Source: Planococcus soli
GTDB taxonomy: Bacteria > Bacillota > Bacilli > Bacillales_A > Planococcaceae
Direction of reading: 5' to 3'
Length of the DNA stretch: 64,000 nt
Assembly: GCF_016881065.1 (NCBI RefSeq)
Contig: NZ_WXYN01000051.1
Span: forward strand, 794,629-858,628
Below the pieces are notes generated by a model. The model made no database searches. It saw nothing but the letters and a program-made list of their open reading frames with translations, and was not told where the DNA came from. Position numbers and translations under genes: made by a program. Below are positions 34,924 through 43,782 of the stretch, in pieces (the stretch's first letter is position 1; each line of letters starts with the position of its first letter).

Positions 34924-35955
34924 TTATTTACTGGCAAGTTGAACTGTAATTTCTCCATAATCAGATTGTAAATCCACAGAATGGTCGCCATTTCCAAAAA
35001 CACTGTGTCTGTTTTTTAAACCGAATACCGAAACGGTTCCCCAGTCCACTTCTGCGCGGATGGTTGTATTTTGCGGCTGGGTCCATGTTTGGAGCATAAT
35101 GGAACCGTTGTCCGTCTCCAGCTTGATGTTCCGCTCAAGATCGTTAGTCAACAGGTGGATGCGGCCGTTATCGGTTTTTGCATGAACGTTGCTTTCCACT
35201 TGTTTCATGACGATGGCGCCGTTATCGGATTTAGCATCCAAATTTCGGGCCCGGACATCCTGAAATTTCAGTTGGCCATTGTCGGTCTCCGCTCTCAATT
35301 CTTTCGCCAGAATGGATTTCAACTCGATTTCACCGTTTCCAGATTGGAATTCCGCATCATCTACGGTTAGTTGCGAAAAATGGATGCGGCCGTTATCTGT
35401 TTCTACGAGGAGCTCTGTACACTGGAGGCCATCACCAGTGACGTTGCCATGATCCGATGCGATTTGAATTTTTTCATAGATTTTCGCCGGCAACTGAACA
35501 TTGAGTGTTGGTGACTTCATGCTTCCGGTAAAACTGAAGATGCCCCATTTTCTTTCTTCTCTCAGTGAAATGACCAGTGTTCGATTCAAAATATCGACAG
35601 ACAGCTGCTGGCGATAGCTTTTGTTGATGGCATCAGTATGCATTTTTCCATCTTTTGACGGAGAGATGAACAAGATGCCATTTTCAATTTGGATGTCGAC
35701 CTTGTCAAACTTATCTTCGGCCAGGTCGTTGATAGCCGATGCAAAATCTGCTTGGTTACCGTCGAATGACTCCATCAGTTCTTTAGCAATTGCTTCTGGA
35801 GCCCCAAGTTCTGCAGCGATTTCACTATCGGTTTTACCATCTGCCTGGCCATTTGCAAAATACTCCTGGATGTCTTGCAGGATATCGATGCGTTCTTCTT
35901 GCGGCATTTGTGTCAATGCGGATTCCAGTTCCTGCAGAAATTGTTTTTCAGTCAT
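34924..35955 (-). CDS. HAAS-domain / DUF4097 adhesin-like protein, 343 aa
   Basis: The N-terminal ~70 residues form a HAAS (DUF1700) helical domain (MTEKQFLQELESALTQMPQE, DILQDIQEYFANG, IAAELGAPEAIAKELM). The rest is a right-handed repeat of short beta strands typical of DUF4097, with recurring (E/K)TDNG(R/Q/S) motifs (VETDNGRIHF, ETDNGQLKF, KTDNGRIHL, ETDNGSIML). The start at 35955 follows GAGGGTG inside the end of the PadR gene. There is no signal peptide, so it is probably cytoplasmic despite the adhesin-like name. PadR-HAAS-DUF4097 sets are usual in Bacilli and are thought to respond to envelope stress. Confidence 0.87.
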   Translation of the reverse strand: MTEKQFLQELESALTQMPQEERIDILQDIQEYFANGQADGKTDSEIAAELGAPEAIAKELMESFDGNQADFASAINDLAEDKFDKVDIQIENGILFISPSKDGKMHTDAINKSYRQQLSVDILNRTLVISLREERKWGIFSFTGSMKSPTLNVQLPAKIYEKIQIASDHGNVTGDGLQCTELLVETDNGRIHFSQLTVDDAEFQSGNGEIELKSILAKELRAETDNGQLKFQDVRARNLDAKSDNGAIVMKQVESNVHAKTDNGRIHLLTNDLERNIKLETDNGSIMLQTWTQPQNTTIRAEVDWGTVSVFGLKNRHSVFGNGDHSVDLQSDYGEITVQLASK

Positions 35956-36271
35956 TTTGCACACCCTCTTCAATTAGTTGGTTAACCCCATCCGTAAACC
36001 TTTTCCATTCTTCAAGTTGTTCCTGCAGATAAGTTCTGCCGAGCTCAGTAAGCGAGTAGTACTTCCGCGGCGGACCTTCGTTTGATTCCTGTAAATAGGT
36101 GGTGAAATAGCCATCCTTTGTCAAACGGCGGAGGAGAGGGTAGACGGCACCTTCTGAAATTGCAATGCGGCTTGAAATTTTTTGTACCAGTTCATACCCA
36201 TAGCGGTCCTGTTTATCCAGAAGAACGAGTACACATAAATTCAGTGCACCTTTTTTAAATTGGATATTCAA
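35948..36271 (-). CDS. PadR-family transcriptional regulator, 107 aa
   Basis: A winged helix regulator of the PadR family: MNIQFKKGALNLCVLVLLDK, RYGYELVQKISSRIAISEGA, VYPLLRRLTKDGYFTTYLQE and GPPRKYYSLTELGRTYL match the family. I place the start at a TTG (36271), nine bases after AAAGGTG, because homologues start MN(I/V)QFKKG. The end overlaps the HAAS/DUF4097 gene, so the regulator and its probable target are co-transcribed and likely autoregulated. Confidence 0.9.
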   Translation of the reverse strand: MNIQFKKGALNLCVLVLLDKQDRYGYELVQKISSRIAISEGAVYPLLRRLTKDGYFTTYLQESNEGPPRKYYSLTELGRTYLQEQLEEWKRFTDGVNQLIEEGVQND

Positions 36272-36283
36272 AAAGAACAACAC

Positions 36284-36989
36284 CTTTCTTCGCTATTGTT
36301 TTATAAACAGTAGTAGTTAATAAATAATATAGCATAAGCTATTGTTCAATGCAAGGTACTGGATTGACTTTTGAAACTTCGATCTGAAAGGTTAAACCAG
36401 CTGCAAACCATGTATTTATATTGAATACTCATTAATGTGGGGGGAGGAGGTACAGGAGTAGAAAAAAAGTTTTTCTTTTTCCTTATTTTAGAAAAACATT
36501 TAACAAACAATTTCTTATAGTGCATTAACCGTTGAAGAGATAACTTGATCATCGAGCGGCATGATAGTTCCTTTTCTATAGAGTCATAGGAGGGAGATGT
36601 TCATTTGCTGTATGAGCCCGTTGAAGCCTAAAGATTCTCGACATGCTACAAATGAGTTTTTTTTGATCTAACCAGATATCGCATTAAAGTATATAAGAAA
36701 AACTTATTGTTATCTGAATTAAAAGAATATTATATAACTCTTTACATATTTTGTGATATATTATAGTCTGATTGTAGTGTTTATTTAAAGTATTTAAATA
36801 ATAATTATTCGTAATTTTAGGTATTAAGGTAATTATATTAAGTTATAAAGAACTATTTAAAGTGAAAACTGTCTAAAATCATTTAACTGAAAAATTAGTT
36901 TTAAAAAGATGTTAATAGAAGGCACCTTCCATTATTTAATTAGTTTTTCATTCAAAATTCCATTTATGAAACTTGAAGGAGTGGTTAGC
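36284..36989. other. About 700-base AT-rich region without a convincing gene
   Basis: This gap separates the PadR gene from the 36990 gene. Its right half is markedly AT-rich, with no ORF over about 35 codons that has a ribosome site. A very short frame behind AGGAGGGAG at 36590 (TTG start, ending GCC TAA) is the only candidate and is weak. It must carry the PadR promoter on the left and that of the 36990 gene on the right. Confidence 0.4.
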
Positions 36990-37391
36990 ATGATTGCACT
37001 AGATCCACAGGCAATAGCGGCTGAGGCAATAGGAAAATATTTGGATGCAGAAGTGGAATTGCACACAAATGTTTTGCGGTTAAAAAAGAAGCGGACGGCC
37101 GAAGTGCAGAGGAGCCCTGATATGCTTGTTGGCTTGTCGCTGGATCTGAATGTTTCATTTAGATTTGCCGGTGATGCACATGAAACAGTTAATCAGGCTG
37201 AAGTTTTTCTTTTGCCTGAGGAATTGCCGGTTTTTACAGAGGCGCTGATACAGAACCCACTCTTGCTGCCTATCAGTTATTCGCAGCACTTGTTTGTGGA
37301 ATGCGGAGTATACTGCATTCGGTTAGCTTCACAGGAACCGCCAGAAAATTTTGCGCAGCGTCTTTCTGAGGCCCTTCATCTGCTTAAGTAA
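36990..37391 (+). CDS. Small soluble protein, possibly DUF1259 (LppY/LpqO)-like, 133 aa
   Basis: MIALDPQAIAAEAIGKYLDA opens the protein; VEVQRS-type charged stretches and a C-terminal alpha/beta half (AEVFLLPEELPVFTEALIQN, HLFVECGVYCIRLASQEPPE, FAQRLSEALHLL) follow. The order of a strand, an ELP helix, a His-containing strand and a final helix resembles DUF1259 proteins as I remember them, but the usual His-rich motif is poorly kept. GAAGGAGTGG precedes the ATG at 36990. A longer in-frame extension to 36909 has no ribosome site. Confidence 0.6.
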   Translation: MIALDPQAIAAEAIGKYLDAEVELHTNVLRLKKKRTAEVQRSPDMLVGLSLDLNVSFRFAGDAHETVNQAEVFLLPEELPVFTEALIQNPLLLPISYSQHLFVECGVYCIRLASQEPPENFAQRLSEALHLLK

Positions 37392-37552
37392 AAAATCCAA
37401 ATTGTGCGAGTGACCGCGGCGATTTGTACTTCCGAAAGAGGCTCTTAAAAATTTGTATCAAATATCTAAAATATATTTCATGCAGTAAAGAATTCTGACC
37501 GCGATGTACGGACTACTTTTTATGAGGAACTATACCAAGGAGGATGATTTAG

Positions 37553-37708
37553 ATGACTGCAGTGATAAAAGAAGAACAAACAATGGGTGCTACTGTGAAA
37601 ACATATTTGGAAATGTACCAGGAATTTATCGGCGGCTATAAACAATACAAAATGCAGAAGGCAGTTCCTGCTGCTAAAGTAGAAAAGACTCAAAATACTG
37701 CGGAATAA
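37553..37708 (+). CDS. Small protein of 51 aa, unknown function
   Basis: An ATG at 37553 lies behind AAGGAGGATGATTTAG, an almost perfect ribosome site. The product begins MTAVIKEEQTMGATVKTYLE, continues MYQEFIGGYKQYKMQ and ends in a Lys/Ala-rich tail (VEKTQNTAE). It is amphipathic and helical with no export signal. A strong terminator follows 40 bases on, which supports a real short gene. I do not recognise the family. Confidence 0.65.
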   Translation: MTAVIKEEQTMGATVKTYLEMYQEFIGGYKQYKMQKAVPAAKVEKTQNTAE

Positions 37709-37748
37709 TAAATTTGGACATTGGTTATATATTTTTTGAGACTAGCAT

Positions 37749-37794
37749 AAAGCCGCATCCTGAAACCATATATGGTTTCGGGATGCGGCTTTTT
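37749..37794. terminator. Bidirectional terminator after the 51-aa gene
   Basis: AAAGCCGCATCC pairs with GGATGCGGCTTTTT, and an inner GAAACCAT/ATGGTTTC stem closes the hairpin. The minus-strand Bax-inhibitor gene ends 39 bases to the right. Confidence 0.93.
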
Positions 37795-37832
37795 CTAACG
37801 TAACAAAAAGCGTCACGAAGGACGTTTTACTT

Positions 37833-38567
37833 TTACCTGCTGCGGATTTTGGACAGCAGCCGAAGAATTTCAAGGTAAAGCCAAACCAACGTTACAAGCA
37901 ATCCAAAAGCACCATACCATTCAAAGTATTTCGGTACTTGTTTCGCAGCTGCATTTTCGATAAAGTCAAAGTCCAATACCAAGTTCAACGCGGCGATAAT
38001 CACGATTACTACGCTGATGCCAATACCAAGAGGCGTCGATTCGTGCAAATGCGGAATGTTGAAGCCAAAAAATCCGCCGACAAAAGAAATCAGGTAGACA
38101 AGAAAAATGGCACCTGTAGCAGCAGCAATACCGATTCTGAAGTTCTGGGTGACTTTGATCAGGCCAGACTTATAAACGAGCAATAAACTCAGCAATACGC
38201 CGATCGTAATGAGTACTGCCTGAAAAACGATGCCGCCGTATTGAGCTTCGTATTGTGCCGACACAGCACCGAGAAACAATCCTTCCAGCAGTGCATAGAT
38301 AGGTGCAGTATAGGGAGACACTTTCGGTACAAAAACAGTGACAAGCCCCACGGCCAGTCCGCCGATAGCACCCACGAGAATGAGCGGCAATACGCTGTTC
38401 GGACTCGTGACAAACTGATTCCAGGAATACACAAAAGTCACTAACAAGAGCAGCAGTAAAATGAAGGTTTTGTTCACTGTGCCTTGAATGGTCATCTTGC
38501 GTCCAGTGTCGGATTCTTTAAAATTCTGGAACGCTTCGGTTTTTAAACTCGGATTTCCACTTCTCAC
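37833..38567 (-). CDS. Bax inhibitor-1/YccA-family membrane protein, 244 aa
   Basis: A seven-helix membrane protein of the BI-1/TMBIM superfamily, YccA branch (GRKMTIQGTVNKTFILLLLL, YTAPIYALLEGLFLGAVSAQ, LNLVLDFDFIENAAAKQVPK, FEWYGAFGLLVTLVWLYLEI). The family includes pH-sensitive Ca2+ leak channels; the conserved Asp pair near the last helix (DFDFIE) is present. The start is a GTG at 38567 behind GAGGTG (MRSGNPSL). Monocistronic, divergent from fabH. Confidence 0.87.
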   Translation of the reverse strand: MRSGNPSLKTEAFQNFKESDTGRKMTIQGTVNKTFILLLLLLVTFVYSWNQFVTSPNSVLPLILVGAIGGLAVGLVTVFVPKVSPYTAPIYALLEGLFLGAVSAQYEAQYGGIVFQAVLITIGVLLSLLLVYKSGLIKVTQNFRIGIAAATGAIFLVYLISFVGGFFGFNIPHLHESTPLGIGISVVIVIIAALNLVLDFDFIENAAAKQVPKYFEWYGAFGLLVTLVWLYLEILRLLSKIRSR

Positions 38568-38685
38568 ATTTCTCACCTCGCAAAATAGTTGGAGCAAGCT
38601 CAATTATATCCTTATAGTCGAAAGAAATACATGTTTCAATCAGTCCTTACCGATGGACACCAAAAAAATAAATCGAACTTCACAA

Positions 38686-38704
38686 ATTAGTACCTAATAC
38701 TAAT
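38686..38704. promoter_or_regulatory. FapR operator upstream of fabH
   Basis: ATTAGTACCTAATACTAAT is a near-perfect palindrome and matches the FapR box of Bacillus (TTAGTACCTRNTACTAA-like) as I recall it. It lies 47 bases before the fabH start, in promoter position. FapR is the malonyl-CoA-sensing repressor of fatty acid synthesis genes, which include fabHB in B. subtilis. Confidence 0.85.
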
Positions 38705-38750
38705 AGTTGATGTTAGAATAAGGCGAGGACACCATAAGGGGGCGATTAAA

Positions 38751-39734
38751 ATAAACACTTCGAAAGCCAGAATTACAGCCATCGGTTCATATGTACCTGA
38801 AAAGAGGCTGACAAATCGCCATTTAGAAAAATTAGTCGATACAAATGATGAATGGATTATCCAACGGACCGGAATAAAGGAACGTCGGATTGCTTCAGAC
38901 ACTGAATTTACAAGTGATATCAGCATTAAAGCTGTTGAAAACTTAAAGGAACGCTACAATAAATCACTTGACGACGTCGACATGATCATTGTCTGTACCA
39001 TGACACCCGATTTTAAGACGCCGAGTGTCTCTGCATTAGTGCAAGCAAAGCTGGGCATAAAAAATACAGGTGCAATTGACCTCAATGCGGCCTGTTCTGG
39101 ATTTGCGTATGGTCTCCATATGGCAAACGGCTTGATTACATCCGGATTGAACAAAAAGATTTTGGTGATCGGTGCAGAGACCTTTTCTAAAATCCTGGAT
39201 TATAGTGACCGTTCGACTTGCATCTTATTTGGAGATGGCGGAGGAGCAGTTATGGTGGAATACGATGAAGAAAAGCCGAGCTTTATCGAGTCTCACATGG
39301 GAACCAATGGCGAGCTGGCGAACAATCTGTACTGCACAGATCTTTCGACTCAAATGTTCGGAAACGAATTGGCTGTCAATGGATTTGTAAATCAGAATGG
39401 GCGTGAAGTTTACAAGTGGGCTGTCAATACCGTTCCAAAAGGCATGACGGCATTGATGGAAAAAGCAGGGTTCGATAAAGACCAAGTGGATTGGTTCGTT
39501 CCACACAGCGCTAATCTTCGCATCATCGAGTCGATCTGCAGCAGAAACGGACTGCCTCTTGAGCGGACGATATACAGCCTGGAGTATTATGGGAACACAT
39601 CTGCCGCATCCATTCCTTTGTCGCTGGACAAAGGAGTTCAGGAAGGCAAGATCAAACCGGATGATAAACTGCTCCTATACGGTTTTGGCGGTGGCTTAAC
39701 GCATGCCGGTATGCTCGTCAACTGGTCGATTTAG
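38751..39734 (+). CDS. fabH: Beta-ketoacyl-ACP synthase III (FabHB-like), 327 aa, non-AUG start
   Basis: FabH condenses acyl-CoA with malonyl-ACP to start fatty acid synthesis. The catalytic Cys is in DLNAACSGFAYGL, the His in WFVPHSANLRIIES and the Asn in EYYGNTSAASIPL. The N-terminal part (TSKARITAIGSYVPEKRLTN, DTNDEWIIQRTGIKERRIAS) aligns closely with B. subtilis FabHB, but no ATG/GTG/TTG precedes it in frame. GGGGG at 38738-38742 stands eight bases before an ATA at 38751, which corresponds to the expected first Met. An internal ATG at 38982 would delete the first 77 residues. The FapR box supports a functional gene. Confidence 0.85.
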   Translation: MNTSKARITAIGSYVPEKRLTNRHLEKLVDTNDEWIIQRTGIKERRIASDTEFTSDISIKAVENLKERYNKSLDDVDMIIVCTMTPDFKTPSVSALVQAKLGIKNTGAIDLNAACSGFAYGLHMANGLITSGLNKKILVIGAETFSKILDYSDRSTCILFGDGGGAVMVEYDEEKPSFIESHMGTNGELANNLYCTDLSTQMFGNELAVNGFVNQNGREVYKWAVNTVPKGMTALMEKAGFDKDQVDWFVPHSANLRIIESICSRNGLPLERTIYSLEYYGNTSAASIPLSLDKGVQEGKIKPDDKLLLYGFGGGLTHAGMLVNWSI

Positions 39735-39773
39735 CAATAGCCGAAAACACAATCAACTGTAATAGTAAAATAC

Positions 39774-39822
39774 AACACCTTCATCGCTGGCTTTAATGCA
39801 GGTTCAGATGGAGGTGTTTTTT
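39774..39822 (+). terminator. Terminator of fabH
   Basis: ACACCTTCATC pairs with GATGGAGGTGT (one mismatch) around a long loop, followed by TTTTTTC. About 40 bases past the stop codon. Confidence 0.7.
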
Positions 39823-40173
39823 CTATGCAGTAATTTTTCAGCTTTAAGCTCAAAACGGCTGCCAAGTGCAGAAGGTTATTGCCTCAATTTAACCGATTTT
39901 CAGTTATCTCGAAACTGAGGCAAATAGTTTGTGTTAACGGCCGGGGAGCCGTAGAATTGGACTTAGCAACAAGTTCCTGTTACTTTATTCCAATGGCTAT
40001 TCCGCTCGCCAGTTGAAAGTAAGTTCTTCACCTCTTGTTGCACTGGGCAAAGCTACGAAATTCTGCGGTTGACGTTTGCTGATTCTGTTTTAGGGAAATA
40101 GTGATTAGAAGCCAAAATTATGATTTTATTTTGAATTAATGAACGATAAATAATGTAAAGAAGGTGCATAGAT
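39823..40173. other. 350-base region without a gene
   Basis: No supported ORF. A hairpin at about 39890-39923 has GCCTCA and TGAGGC ends with further internal pairing; it has no T-run. The GC content is nearer to coding DNA than in other gaps of the window, so a decayed element is possible. The right end must hold the promoter of the 40174 gene. Confidence 0.35.
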
Positions 40174-40497
40174 ATGGTTACGAATAAAACGATTTTGAAA
40201 ACAAGTGATTGGGTGAAAGGCAAATCCCGCCACGACGAACTGATCATCGGTTTCATCGATTCCATGAATGTCCTTAACGAAGCCGTAAACGTCACAGTAG
40301 TGGAAAGCGACAACGAGGAAATGATCGGCATGACCATTCCGATGTCAGTACATCAAGTAGAGAGTATTCCAGAGTCTGATACAAAAGATGCGGCTCAACT
40401 CGGTTTCTTGATCGATCTGGCGCTTGCAACAGACGATAAAGAATGGTTCCATGAACTATCCGCACAGTTGAATGCTAAAAAAGAAGCCGTCAACTAA
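40174..40497 (+). CDS. IDEAL-domain protein, 107 aa
   Basis: A small cytoplasmic protein. The C-terminal block LGFLIDLALATDDKEWFHEL followed by SAQLNA matches the IDEAL domain, a short helical motif named after its conserved residues and found in several Bacilli proteins. The N-terminal part (TSDWVKGKSRHDELIIGFID, VTVVESDNEEMIGMTIPM) looks like a small beta domain. AAGGTG precedes the ATG by seven bases. Monocistronic with its own terminator. The role is unknown. Confidence 0.8.
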   Translation: MVTNKTILKTSDWVKGKSRHDELIIGFIDSMNVLNEAVNVTVVESDNEEMIGMTIPMSVHQVESIPESDTKDAAQLGFLIDLALATDDKEWFHELSAQLNAKKEAVN

Positions 40498-40523
40498 GCT
40501 GTAGTTTTATCACAAATTCCTAT

Positions 40524-40564
40524 AAAGAGCATTCGTCTATTCGTGGACGTATGCTCTTTTTTGT
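40524..40564 (+). terminator. Terminator of the IDEAL-domain gene
   Basis: AAAGAGCAT and ATGCTCTTT form the outer 9-bp stem, with GTC/GAC inside, followed by TTTGTTTTT. Confidence 0.88.
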
Positions 40565-40838
40565 TTTTAAAAGCCTAAAGGCAATTTAATGGAGTTCCAG
40601 CGGCCAATACAATTATTAAAACAGTTCAAGTAATGTTGACTGAACATTCCCTTATTGTTTGACCTGAACATCGGGGCAATTTATAGTTGTTATATTAGGG
40701 AATAACTCTAAATTGGCCTTAAAAAACCAACTTTTCCTATCGCTTCGACTGTTTTGCACAACGAAAACAATCGCTCCTGCACTAAAGGGTGGATTGAAAG
40801 CAAGCCTGAGTTGTCCTGCTGTTAGCAGCAGACAATTA

Positions 40839-40852
40839 TGTAAGCGCTTTTA
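40839..40852. promoter_or_regulatory. Possible cre-like site upstream of the Fe3+-type ABC operon
   Basis: TGTAAGCGCTTTTA differs from the cre consensus only in the penultimate C. It lies 124 bases before the binding-protein start, in a roughly 410-base gap that otherwise shows no gene. I found no Fur-box-like dyad in this gap. Confidence 0.35.
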
Positions 40853-40975
40853 AAACGTTATAATATTTCTTAATGCCAGCTTAACAACAGCTTCATAAAT
40901 CAGCTCTATACTTACTTAGAGTCTTTACATAATGAACACAATAAAGGCCGACAGTAAACTCGAGGGGGAAATAGG

Positions 40976-42004
40976 ATGAAAAAAATCTTTTTTGGTTCGG
41001 CATCATTGTGCTTGGCAACATTTTTAGCGGCTTGCGGCAGCGAGGAAAGCACTACAGGTACGGAATCAGCTGAAGGTGGAGCTGGAGTTTCCGGTTCCCT
41101 GGATTTCTATACATCCCAGCCGGATGCGGATGCACAAGCGCTAGTGGACGCCTTTAAAGAACAGAATCCGGAAGTCGATATCAGTATATTCCGCTCGGGT
41201 ACCGAAGAAGTCGTTTCGAAAATTCAAGCGGAAAACCAGGGAGGCAATATCCAGGCGGATGTCCTGCTGGTTGCCGATTCTGTAACATTTGAAAACTTCA
41301 AGGCAGAGGAGCTCCTGTTGGCATATGAATCGCCTGAAGCTGAATCGATTGATGAGGCATTTGTCGATCCGGACGGCACTTATGCCGGAACCAAAATCAT
41401 GGCGACCGGCCTGATCGTTAATACCAATGAAGTAACCGAGATCCCAACCAGCTGGGAAGCTTTAACTGACGAAACGACCAGTGGTCAAGCCGTCATGCCA
41501 AGTCCGCTTTATTCCGGTGCAGCTGCCTATAACCTGGGTGTCATGACCCGACAGGATGGCATGGGCTGGGAGTTTTATGAAGCGTTACGCGCTAATGACA
41601 TTACCATAACTCAAGGCAATGGAGCAGTACTCGAAAGCGTCGCGACAGGTGATAAGAATTACGGCGTAATTGTCGATTATTTGGCAGCACGAGCGAAAAG
41701 TGAAGGCTCGCCGGTCGAATTAGTTTATCCGGAAGAGGGCGTTCCTGTAATCACCGAGCCAGTGGGCATCATGGCAAATACGGAAAACGAAGAAGCATCG
41801 AAAGCATTTGTCGATTTCATCTTGTCAAAAGAGGGGCAGCAATTGGCTTCTGAACAGGGCTATACGCCAATCCGTGAAGGCGTGGAAGCACCCGAAGGAT
41901 TAAAAACGCTGGATGAAATGACCATCCTGGATGCAGAAGCGGTCGAACTATTGGAAACGCGGGACGAAGACAAAGCGAAATTCGGACAGATTTTCGGACA
42001 ATAA
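40976..42004 (+). CDS. ABC transporter substrate-binding lipoprotein, Fe3+ (FbpA/AfuA) type, 342 aa
   Basis: A secreted lipoprotein (MKKIFFGSASLCLATFLAAC, lipobox LAAC) of the periplasmic-binding-like class that serves Fe3+, phosphonate or thiamine importers. Blocks: LDFYTSQPDADAQALVDAFK, IQADVLLVADSVTFENFKAE, VMPSPLYSGAAAYNLGVMTR, YGVIVDYLAARAKSEGSPVE and VPVITEPVGIMANTENEEAS. The paired Tyr ligands of classical FbpA are not obvious, so the solute may be an organic anion, phosphonate or iron chelate. First gene of a three-gene operon; AGGGGGAAATAGG precedes the ATG. Confidence 0.85.
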   Translation: MKKIFFGSASLCLATFLAACGSEESTTGTESAEGGAGVSGSLDFYTSQPDADAQALVDAFKEQNPEVDISIFRSGTEEVVSKIQAENQGGNIQADVLLVADSVTFENFKAEELLLAYESPEAESIDEAFVDPDGTYAGTKIMATGLIVNTNEVTEIPTSWEALTDETTSGQAVMPSPLYSGAAAYNLGVMTRQDGMGWEFYEALRANDITITQGNGAVLESVATGDKNYGVIVDYLAARAKSEGSPVELVYPEEGVPVITEPVGIMANTENEEASKAFVDFILSKEGQQLASEQGYTPIREGVEAPEGLKTLDEMTILDAEAVELLETRDEDKAKFGQIFGQ

Positions 42005-42039
42005 TCAGCAGCGGAATTTCGACGTGAGGAGTTACAAAT

Positions 42040-43782
42040 ATGACAGCAAAACAGCCAATGGTTGAAGAGAGAAAAGAGAGGGATTCCTCTTTTTCTCTCT
42101 TTTTTCAAAAAAAGAATCTGTATAAAGTAATCGGCCTCTTGGCCATTTTCGTGTTTTTCTTATTGCCGGTGATGCGGCTCATATGGCTTAGCTTCGTTGA
42201 TGACGGCTCCTTGACGCTGCAATATTACACAGAAGTCCTTAGGGAGCCGGCAACTTGGAAGACGGTTCAAAATACACTGATCATTGTAGCGGGTTCGACA
42301 ATCCTTGCTTTGGTGCTTGGTGTCCTTTTTTCCTGGATTGTCGCTTATGTACAGCTGAGCGGCAAACGGGCGATGCAGCTCTTTATCTTTTTGCCGTTCA
42401 TCATTCCTTCTTATATTACGACGTTGGCATGGACGCAATTTTTCAGTGCTTCGGGTCCGGTAAATGCTGTGCTGTCTTGGTTACCGGGAAGTCTGGAAGC
42501 TCCAAATTTATACAGCATCGGCGGGATCATCCTGCTGCTTGGAATTTCGCATTATCCGCTCGTGTACCTGTTTACGGTTAATGTATTTCGGAAAATTCCG
42601 CGTGAATTGGAAGAAGCAGCTGCGACCAGCGGGCTGTCTAAAAAGCGTGCATTCCGGAAAGTCGTACTGCCGCTGGCGCTGCCGGGCATTGCCAGCGGGG
42701 GACTGATTGCGTTCCTGTCGAATCTCGATAATTTCGGAATTCCGGCATTTCTCGGAACGCCGGCCAATATACGGGTGTTGAGTACCTACATTTACGAGCA
42801 AGTTGTCGGATTTGGTCCTTCCGCTTTTTCGCGGGCAGCTGTATTATCCGTTATACTTGGCATTATTGCGTTAGCCGGGACAGTCCTGCAATGGTTCTTG
42901 CTGCGCCGCAGCCGTGTCAATGAAACAAACAGGAGCGATCTGACGCCGCGCATCTATTTATCTGCCGGCAAACAAAAACTGCTGGAACTGTCACTGTGGA
43001 TTTTCTTATTAGTAACGAGCCTGATGCCGCTGATCACGATGGGTGCTTTGTCCCTCATCTCGGCTTATGGTGTCCCGTTCAACTTGGAGAACTTATCACT
43101 GCGGAACTACGAATACGTATTTTTGACGGACTCCAAGCCTTTATCGGCCCTAACGAACAGTTTGCAACTGGCCTTTTTCACCATGCTGATCTGTTTGGTG
43201 CTTGGTACAGCGATGGCGTATTTACGTTTTAAGTATCCGGATTGGAGCACAAAAGCAGCGGAGCTGTCCATGACCATTCCGTTTGCGCTGCCCGGTACAG
43301 TGTTTGCACTCTGTATGATTTTCATGTGGCTGGAACCGATTCCGGGGTGGAACCCGGGCATCTATGGTACTGTCTGGATTTTATTCATCGCTTATGTTGC
43401 CCGTTTTTTGGTGCTGCAGGTCAGGGGGAGCTACACGGCATTTTTGCAGATTGACCCGTCGATGGAAGAAGCGGCACGTACTTCCGGCGCTGCGGGCTGG
43501 GTTAAATGGCGGCGGATTTTATTGCCATTGCTGTTTCCAGGTATTTTAAGCGGAGCGTTGCTGGTGTTCTTGATGGCACTCACAGAATTGACGGTTTCCA
43601 GTTTGTTATGGTCATCAGGCTCTGAAACGGTCGGTGTTGTTATTTTCGGCTACGAGCAGGCAGGCTATTCTACATACTCTACCGCTTTTTCCACGGTTCT
43701 CGTACTGGGCATCCTGCTCGGTGGGGGAATGTTTATGCTGCTTGGCAAGCTATGGGATAGAAAGGTGCTGAAAAACAAATGA
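42040..43782 (+). CDS. Fused ABC permease, FbpB/AfuB type, 580 aa
   Basis: A double permease with about twelve helices and two copies of the ATPase-contact loop: ELEEAAATSGLSKKRAFRKV then LPLALPGIASG, and SMEEAARTSGAAGWVKWRRI then LLPLLFPGILSG. This internally duplicated layout is the hallmark of FbpB-type iron(III) permeases. AGGAGTTACAAAT precedes the ATG, 36 bases after the binding-protein gene. The stop overlaps the ATPase start by four bases. Confidence 0.9.
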   Translation: MTAKQPMVEERKERDSSFSLFFQKKNLYKVIGLLAIFVFFLLPVMRLIWLSFVDDGSLTLQYYTEVLREPATWKTVQNTLIIVAGSTILALVLGVLFSWIVAYVQLSGKRAMQLFIFLPFIIPSYITTLAWTQFFSASGPVNAVLSWLPGSLEAPNLYSIGGIILLLGISHYPLVYLFTVNVFRKIPRELEEAAATSGLSKKRAFRKVVLPLALPGIASGGLIAFLSNLDNFGIPAFLGTPANIRVLSTYIYEQVVGFGPSAFSRAAVLSVILGIIALAGTVLQWFLLRRSRVNETNRSDLTPRIYLSAGKQKLLELSLWIFLLVTSLMPLITMGALSLISAYGVPFNLENLSLRNYEYVFLTDSKPLSALTNSLQLAFFTMLICLVLGTAMAYLRFKYPDWSTKAAELSMTIPFALPGTVFALCMIFMWLEPIPGWNPGIYGTVWILFIAYVARFLVLQVRGSYTAFLQIDPSMEEAARTSGAAGWVKWRRILLPLLFPGILSGALLVFLMALTELTVSSLLWSSGSETVGVVIFGYEQAGYSTYSTAFSTVLVLGILLGGGMFMLLGKLWDRKVLKNK

